Below, in pieces: positions 59,428 through 64,000 of a stretch of DNA of 64,000 nucleotides (its first letter is position 1; each line of letters begins with the position of its first letter). The notes under the pieces were generated by a model, which was not told the origin of the DNA, did no database searches, and saw nothing but the letters and a program-made list of their open reading frames with translations. Both the position numbers and the translations under genes were made by a program. The stretch comes from Allostella vacuolata (GTDB lineage: Bacteria > Pseudomonadota > Alphaproteobacteria > ATCC43930 > Allostellaceae), in contig AP019702.1 in assembly GCA_006739055.1 (NCBI GenBank), positions 5,233,388 to 5,297,387 on the forward strand. Direction: 5' to 3'.

Positions 59428-60993
59428 CTACCAGACGCCGAAGAAGATGCCGTGCTCCTTGTGCCGTGCCGTGCGCTGGCGCACCTCGGCGTCGGACAGG
59501 GTGGTCCGCAGCTTGCGCGCCCGCGCCCATTCCCACAGCCGGTCGCGCATCTCCGCCCGGACCGGGCGATGGCCGGGCGACTGCCCCAGGTCGACCCGCT
59601 CCTGCGGGTCCTCCTCGAGGTCGAAGAGCTGCGGCCGGAAGCCCAGCCAGTCGACATATTTCCAGCGCTCGGTCCGGACCATCCAGGCGCGGCATTCCGC
59701 CGGCTCGCGGCCGAGCGTCAGCCGCGCCTGGCGGAAGGCGTAGTCGAGTTCCGAGAAGGCCGCCTCCCGCCAGGTGACGGGGCCGGGGCCGCGCGTCAGC
59801 GGCAGCAGCGAGCGGCCCTCCAGCAGGTGCGGGGCGCCCGGCGTACCGGTCGCCTCCAGGAAGGTCGGCAGCAGGTCGATCGCCTCCACCAGCCGGCGCT
59901 CCACCCGGCCGCGGGTGGCGTCGGCCCGCGGGTCGGGGTCGACGACGATCAGCGGCACCCGGATCGCCTCCTCGTGGAAGATCTCCTTCTCCCCCAGCCA
60001 ATGGTCGCCCAGGAAGTCGCCATGGTCGGCGGTGAAGACGATCAGCGTGTCGTCGAGCCGGCCGAGGCGGCCCAGCGTCTCCACCAGCCGGCCCATATGG
60101 TGGTCGATCTGGGCGACCAGGCCCATGTAGGCCGGCCGCACCCGGCGCACGACCTCCTCGCGGGCAAAGTTCCGGGATTCCTCGTGCCCGCGATAGGCCG
60201 CGATCACCGGATGCGGCTCGACCAGCTCGGCCGGGTCGCGGTTGAGCGGCAGGCAGTCCTCCGGCCCGTAGAGCGCGTGGTAGGGAGCGGGCGCCATGTA
60301 GGGCCAGTGCGGCTTGACGTAGCTGAGATGCAGGCACCAGGGCGCGTCGCCCTGGTGCTCGACGAAGCGGATCGCCTGGTCGGTCATGTAGGCGGTCTCG
60401 GAATGCTCCTCGCGCACCCGGGCGGCCAGGTGGGCGTGGCGCATGTGCCAGCCGCTGACCACGCGGCCGTCCGGCGCCTCAGCCGAGATCACCCAGTCGT
60501 TCCAGGGATCGTCGCCGCCATAGCCGTGGGCCGCCAGGAAGGCCGGGTAGCCGCTCTCCCGCCCCGGGCGGCTGTGGCCGTCGTAGCGGTCGAGGGATTC
60601 GAACCCGCCCTCGCGCAGCAGGGCGGCCAGGGCCGAGCCGCCCTCGATGCCGAACCGGGCGAGGCCGTCGGCATCGGGCAGGACATGGGTCTTGCCGGCG
60701 AGCGCCACCCGCATGCCGGCCGGCCGCAGGTAGTCGCCGATCGTGCGTTCGCGCACCGACAGCGGCACCCGGTTCCAGGTGGCGCCGTGGCTGAACATGT
60801 AGCGCCCGGTGTAGAACGACATGCGCGACGGGCCGCACACGCCCGACTGCACATAGGCGCGATCGAAGCGCACGCCGCGCCGCGCCAGACGGTCGAGGTG
60901 GGGGGTCTTCAGGTGCGGGTGGCCGGCGGCACCCAGATGATCCGCGCGCAACTGGTCGCACATGACGAACAGGATGTTCCGAACGCTGCCCAT
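59428..60993 (-). CDS. Sulfatase-like hydrolase
   Basis: Sulfatase-superfamily enzyme of 521 aa. The formylglycine motif is Cys53 in GVCGPSRMSF (C-x-P-S-R, the standard sulfatase form), metal site MCDQLRADHLG at the N-terminus, catalytic LAGKTHVLP, HLSYVKPHWPY, and the metal pair in FTADHGDFLGDHWLGEK. It lacks the YTTTTPDPRTT segment of the phosphonate hydrolase at 8912-10471, so it is a different subfamily (choline- or aryl-sulfatase-like). No signal peptide is seen. I chose the ATG at 60993, preceded by GGGGAGGGG. Substrate unknown. Confidence 0.9.
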   Translation of the reverse strand: MGSVRNILFVMCDQLRADHLGAAGHPHLKTPHLDRLARRGVRFDRAYVQSGVCGPSRMSFYTGRYMFSHGATWNRVPLSVRERTIGDYLRPAGMRVALAGKTHVLPDADGLARFGIEGGSALAALLREGGFESLDRYDGHSRPGRESGYPAFLAAHGYGGDDPWNDWVISAEAPDGRVVSGWHMRHAHLAARVREEHSETAYMTDQAIRFVEHQGDAPWCLHLSYVKPHWPYMAPAPYHALYGPEDCLPLNRDPAELVEPHPVIAAYRGHEESRNFAREEVVRRVRPAYMGLVAQIDHHMGRLVETLGRLGRLDDTLIVFTADHGDFLGDHWLGEKEIFHEEAIRVPLIVVDPDPRADATRGRVERRLVEAIDLLPTFLEATGTPGAPHLLEGRSLLPLTRGPGPVTWREAAFSELDYAFRQARLTLGREPAECRAWMVRTERWKYVDWLGFRPQLFDLEEDPQERVDLGQSPGHRPVRAEMRDRLWEWARARKLRTTLSDAEVRQRTARHKEHGIFFGVW

Positions 60994-61061
60994 GCCGCCC
61001 CTCCCCAAGGTGGGGCAGCTTTCGCCCTCCGCCCCCTCCGCGTCAAGGCGCGCGGCGTCGA

Positions 61062-61075
61062 TTGACCCAGGTCAA
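61062..61075 (+). promoter_or_regulatory. FNR/Anr-type box upstream of the SafE/UreH-like gene
   Basis: TTGACCCAGGTCAA is an inverted repeat of the FNR pattern TTGAT-N4-ATCAA, with C/G at the fifth positions. Its centre is about 85 bases before the ATG at 61153. A -10 at the expected distance is weak, so this site is less certain than the one at 62759. Confidence 0.5.
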
Positions 61076-61152
61076 GGGCGGGCGCGGTGGTCCCGGCGCA
61101 TGGTGGCGATCCGCTTCGAGCACCCCCCGATCACCCGAACAGGCCCCCGGCG

Positions 61153-61893
61153 ATGCACCACCCCGGCCCCGACTTCCTCGACGCGCTCGCCTCGGGCGAT
61201 ACCGGGCGGATCGCGCTCGCCATGCTGGTCGCGGGCCTGGTGGGCGGGCTCGGCCATTGCGCGGGGATGTGCGGGCCCTTCGTCCTGGCGCAGGTGGCGG
61301 CGGCCCTGCCGGGGGAAGGCCGCCGGTACGGCACTCTGCAGCGCCTGGCCGGCGCGGCGCTGGTCCCCTACCATCTCGGCCGGGCGACCACCTATGTCGC
61401 GCTGGGGGCGCTCGGCGGCGCGCTGGCCGGCCGCGCAGCGCTGGCCGTGGAGACGCGCTGGCTGACCGCGGGGTTCCTGTTGCTGGCCGCAGCGGCCCTG
61501 CTGCTGTGGGGCCTGGACGGGCTGGCCCGGCTGCGCCCGGCAGCCCTGCCCGGGCGGGACCTCGCCCAACGGCTGGCCGGCCGGCTGGGGCCGCTCCTGG
61601 GCGATCCACGCGGCATGCGCGGCTATGCCCTGGGGGTGGCGCTGGGCTTCCTGCCCTGCGGCCTGCTCTATGGCGCGCTGGCGGCCGCGGCCGCGACCGG
61701 CAGCGCCGGCGGCGGGGCGATGGCGATGGCCGCCTTCGTCGCCGGCACGACGGTGCCGCTCGCCGGCGTCGCCTGGCTCGGCGCCTTCTTCGGCCGCCGC
61801 TGGTCCGGAACGCTCAGCCGGGCCGCCCCCGTCCTGCTGGTCGCCAATGCCCTGTTCCTGCTGTGGGTGGCGGCAGGGCAGTTCGCCGCCTGA
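61153..61893 (+). CDS. SafE/UreH-like membrane protein
   Basis: A 246-aa membrane protein of the sulfite exporter TauE/SafE (UreH-like) family. Six or so helices; Cys36 and Cys40 in GLGHCAGMCGPF and a third cysteine in LGFLPCGLLYGAL are characteristic and could bind copper. Such proteins often lie next to cbb3 oxidase genes, where they are linked to copper supply, and ccoN begins 945 bases downstream. An FNR/Anr-type box precedes it. Start at the ATG at 61153. Its end is 3 bases from the convergent DUF2189 gene. Confidence 0.87.
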   Translation: MHHPGPDFLDALASGDTGRIALAMLVAGLVGGLGHCAGMCGPFVLAQVAAALPGEGRRYGTLQRLAGAALVPYHLGRATTYVALGALGGALAGRAALAVETRWLTAGFLLLAAAALLLWGLDGLARLRPAALPGRDLAQRLAGRLGPLLGDPRGMRGYALGVALGFLPCGLLYGALAAAAATGSAGGGAMAMAAFVAGTTVPLAGVAWLGAFFGRRWSGTLSRAAPVLLVANALFLLWVAAGQFAA

Positions 61894-61896
61894 CCC

Positions 61897-62670
61897 CTAT
61901 TCCACCAGGTCGCGATAGGCGTGCCAGCTGGCATGGCCCAGGATCGGCAGGACGACCGCCAGCCCCAGGGTCAGGGTCGCCAGCCCGAACGCGGTGCAGG
62001 CGGCGATGATCGCCGCCCACAGGGCCATGGTCCAGGGGTTGGCGCGCACGGCCGCGACGCTGGTCGCGATCGCGGTGAAGACGTTGACGTCGCGGTCGAG
62101 CAGCATCGGGATCGAGACCGCCGAGAAGACGAAGGTCACGACCGCCAGCACGCCGCCGATCGCCGAGCCCACCACCAGCAGCGGCAGGCCGCGCGACGAC
62201 AGCAGCACGTCCCCCACCAGCCGGTTCCAGTCGCCCCCTGAATCACCGACGAAAAGGGTGAAGAGCAGGATCGCGATCCGCACCCAGGCCAGGTGGATGA
62301 GCAGCAGCACCAGCCCCATCAGGCCGATCTGCGAGGCATTGGCCCGGAAGGCGCCCGCCGCCGCGCGCAGGGTCGGCGGCTGCCCGGCCGCCACCCGCCG
62401 GCTGGTCTCGTAGAGCCCGGCGGCCAGGACCGGGGCCACCAGCAGGAAGCCCGCGGCGAGCGGCAGGGCCAGGGCGAAGTGCCCCGCCGCCAGGAGCCCC
62501 AGCAGCAGGATGGCGCTGGCCGCCACCACCGCCCCGCCATAGGCGAGGCTGACGGTGCCCGCCGCCCGGAGATCGTGCCAGCCCGCGGCCAGCCACGCCC
62601 AGGGCCGGTCGACCGGCACCCGCCTCACGCGGGGCGATGGTGTGGTGAAGACCGGAATGGCTTCGGTCAT
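61897..62670 (-). CDS. DUF2189 integral membrane protein
   Basis: A 257-aa protein with six hydrophobic segments. It is recognised as DUF2189 from [19 protein letters not shown] at the N-terminus, the [17 protein letters not shown] loop, [16 protein letters not shown] and the C-terminal [17 protein letters not shown]. Start at the ATG at 62670. It diverges from ccoN across 168 bases containing an FNR-type box and so may also respond to oxygen. Function unknown, but DUF2189 genes recur beside respiratory oxidase genes. Confidence 0.85.
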   Translation of the reverse strand: MTEAIPVFTTPSPRVRRVPVDRPWAWLAAGWHDLRAAGTVSLAYGGAVVAASAILLLGLLAAGHFALALPLAAGFLLVAPVLAAGLYETSRRVAAGQPPTLRAAAGAFRANASQIGLMGLVLLLIHLAWVRIAILLFTLFVGDSGGDWNRLVGDVLLSSRGLPLLVVGSAIGGVLAVVTFVFSAVSIPMLLDRDVNVFTAIATSVAAVRANPWTMALWAAIIAACTAFGLATLTLGLAVVLPILGHASWHAYRDLVE

Positions 62671-62758
62671 GGTCTGCGTCCCCTTCCCCAGGCGCCGATC
62701 GGCCGCGACCTTCCGCCGCGCCGCCATAGACCGTTGCCGCACCGGGCCGCCGCCGTCG

Positions 62759-62799
62759 TTGACGTACATCAATGCCGCGCCGGCCGCACCGCCCACAAT
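62759..62799 (+). promoter_or_regulatory. FNR/Anr box and -10 of the ccoN promoter
   Basis: TTGACGTACATCAA (62759-62772) matches TTGAT-N4-ATCAA at nine of ten specified positions. CACAAT (62794-62799) lies about 31 bases from the box centre, the spacing expected when the box is centred at -41.5 (class II activation). Low-oxygen induction of the cbb3 oxidase is known for this arrangement; here it is inferred. Confidence 0.72.
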
Positions 62800-62838
62800 G
62801 CCCCCTGTCTCGGCCCGAGACGGAGGGGAGTTCCAGGT

Positions 62839-64000
62839 ATGAGCGCGATCGCGGCAGTGGATGGTCCGGGGGTGCCGGCCCTGACCGAGGTTCGGGTACG
62901 CCCGGCATTCGAGCCGGTGGAGGATGTCGTCCGCGCGTTCGTCGTGGCGACCATGTTCTGGGGGATCGCCGCCTTCATGGTGGGCGTCGTCATCGCCCTG
63001 CAGCTCGCCTTCCCGATCCTCAACCTCGACCTGGAATGGACCACGTTCGGCCGGCTCCGGCCACTGCACACGTCGGCCGCCATCTTCGCCTTCGGCGGCA
63101 GCGCGCTATTGGGTACCTCGATCCACGTCGTGCAGCGCACCTGCCGGGCGCGCCTCTTCGGCGGCGACCTGATGGGCTGGTTCATCTTCTGGGGCTACCA
63201 GCTGTTCATCGTGCTGGCGGCGACCGGCTACCTGATGGGGATCACCCAGTCCAAGGAATATGCCGAGCCGGAATGGTACGTCGACCTGTGGCTGACCATC
63301 GTCTGGGTCGTCTACCTGGTCGCCTTCCTCGGCACGATCATGCGTCGCGAGGAGCCGCACATCTACGTGGCGAACTGGTTCTACCTCGCCTTCATCGTCA
63401 CCATCGCCATGCTGCACATCGTCAACAACCTGGCGATGCCGGTCTCGCTGTTCGGCTCGAAGAGCTACATCCTCTTCGCCGGCGTCCAGGACGCGATGAT
63501 CCAGTGGTGGTACGGCCACAATGCCGTCGGCTTCTTCCTGACCGCGGGCTTCCTCGGGATGATGTACTACTTCATCCCGAAGCAGGCGGACCGCCCGGTC
63601 TATTCCTACCGGCTGTCGATCGTCCACTTCTGGTCGCTGATCTTCCTCTACATCTGGGCCGGCCCCCACCACCTGCACTACACGGCCCTGCCCGACTGGA
63701 CGCAGACGCTCGGCATGACCTTCTCCGTCATGCTGTGGATGCCGTCCTGGGGCGGCATGATCAACGGGCTGATGACCCTGTCCGGCGCCTGGGACAAGCT
63801 GCGGACCGACCCCGCGCTGCGCTTCTCGGTGACCGCCGTCGCCTTCTACGGGATGAGCACGTTCGAGGGCCCGGTCATGTCGATCAAGCCCGTCAACGCC
63901 CTCAGCCACTACACCGACTGGACCATCGGGCACGTCCATTCCGGCGCGCTCGGCTGGGTCGCCTTCATCGTCTTCGGCGCCGTCTACTACCTGGTGCCGG
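62839..64000 (+). CDS. ccoN: Cytochrome c oxidase cbb3-type subunit I, C-terminus cut by window edge
   Basis: Catalytic haem-copper subunit of the high-affinity cbb3 terminal oxidase; 387 residues are present before the edge. Visible: His77 in [16 protein letters not shown] (low-spin haem ligand), the copper-site histidine in [19 protein letters not shown], and the pair in [13 protein letters not shown]. The N-terminus has a roughly 30-residue extension before the first helix, common in alphaproteobacteria. Start at the ATG at 62839 after CGGAGGGGAG. It should be followed by ccoO, ccoQ and ccoP outside the window. Confidence 0.96.
   Translation, partial: MSAIAAVDGPGVPALTEVRVRPAFEPVEDVVRAFVVATMFWGIAAFMVGVVIALQLAFPILNLDLEWTTFGRLRPLHTSAAIFAFGGSALLGTSIHVVQRTCRARLFGGDLMGWFIFWGYQLFIVLAATGYLMGITQSKEYAEPEWYVDLWLTIVWVVYLVAFLGTIMRREEPHIYVANWFYLAFIVTIAMLHIVNNLAMPVSLFGSKSYILFAGVQDAMIQWWYGHNAVGFFLTAGFLGMMYYFIPKQADRPVYSYRLSIVHFWSLIFLYIWAGPHHLHYTALPDWTQTLGMTFSVMLWMPSWGGMINGLMTLSGAWDKLRTDPALRFSVTAVAFYGMSTFEGPVMSIKPVNALSHYTDWTIGHVHSGALGWVAFIVFGAVYYLVP

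Noticed and set aside
62807-62821. GTCTCGG-C-CCGAGAC palindrome before ccoN
   Set aside because: Short, GC-rich and with a one-base centre. It lies in the leader next to the ribosome-binding site; I could not separate it from chance.
1-64000. CRISPR arrays, insertion sequences, prophage, tRNA or rRNA genes
   Set aside because: None seen. Gaps between genes are short, no transposase or integrase motifs appear, and the repeats found have two or three units only.

Overview
The window is GC-rich throughout (about 70% by eye) and nearly gap-free. It holds 53 protein-coding genes, two of them cut by the window edges. I saw no rRNA, tRNA, CRISPR array, insertion sequence or phage gene, and no gene-free stretch longer than about 215 bases. 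The gene types (several peptide-type ABC loci, a TctABC system, heterotetrameric sarcosine oxidase, cbb3 oxidase behind an FNR/Anr box) and operon style suggest a metabolically versatile alphaproteobacterium, probably Rhodospirillales-like. That placement is inference, not a phylogeny.

Region 1 (1-10630, minus strand) is the most striking. A phosphonate monoester hydrolase-type enzyme, two tandem Tat-exported solute-binding proteins, two ATPases, two permeases and a glycerophosphodiester phosphodiesterase lie in one tightly spaced run, followed by an MFS transporter. The run is headed by a near-perfect Pho box at 10533-10554. I read it as a phosphate-starvation system that imports intact phosphodiesters or phosphonate esters and hydrolyses them in the cytoplasm. 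It resembles the agrocinopine (acc) locus in architecture.

Region 2 (10658-26111) is a catabolic and uptake regulon. It holds a DUF1445 protein, a TctABC carrier, a second peptide-type ABC transporter with a fused double ATPase, an M81 metallopeptidase, an aspartate dehydrogenase-like enzyme coupled to an MmgE/PrpD protein, a GntR/FCD regulator and a TPP enzyme. Four GTATAC-centred sites, three sharing ATTGTATAC, sit at its promoters and probably bind the GntR protein.

Region 3 (26208-31313) is a Fur-box-headed iron-type operon: imelysin, di-haem protein, second imelysin, DUF1513. Region 4 (31464-43013) holds sarcosine oxidase soxBDAG, an MFS transporter, a VOC protein, and on the other strand a 2-oxoacid oxidoreductase with its own GltD-like subunit. 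Region 5 (43205-53375) is mixed: two small envelope proteins, a methyltransferase, a cysteine-less carboxymuconolactone decarboxylase-family protein, uronate dehydrogenase, RlmJ, an Old Yellow Enzyme, a divergent DJ-1/GlxA pair, IlvD and a GNAT enzyme. Region 6 (53425-58121) is a complete branched-chain-amino-acid-type ABC operon with an attenuator-like hairpin after the binding-protein gene. Region 7 (58130-64000) holds a sulfatase-flippase pair and an oxygen-regulated block (SafE/UreH-like protein, DUF2189 protein, ccoN) with two FNR/Anr boxes.

Coding calls rest on motif recognition from memory. No database search was possible.
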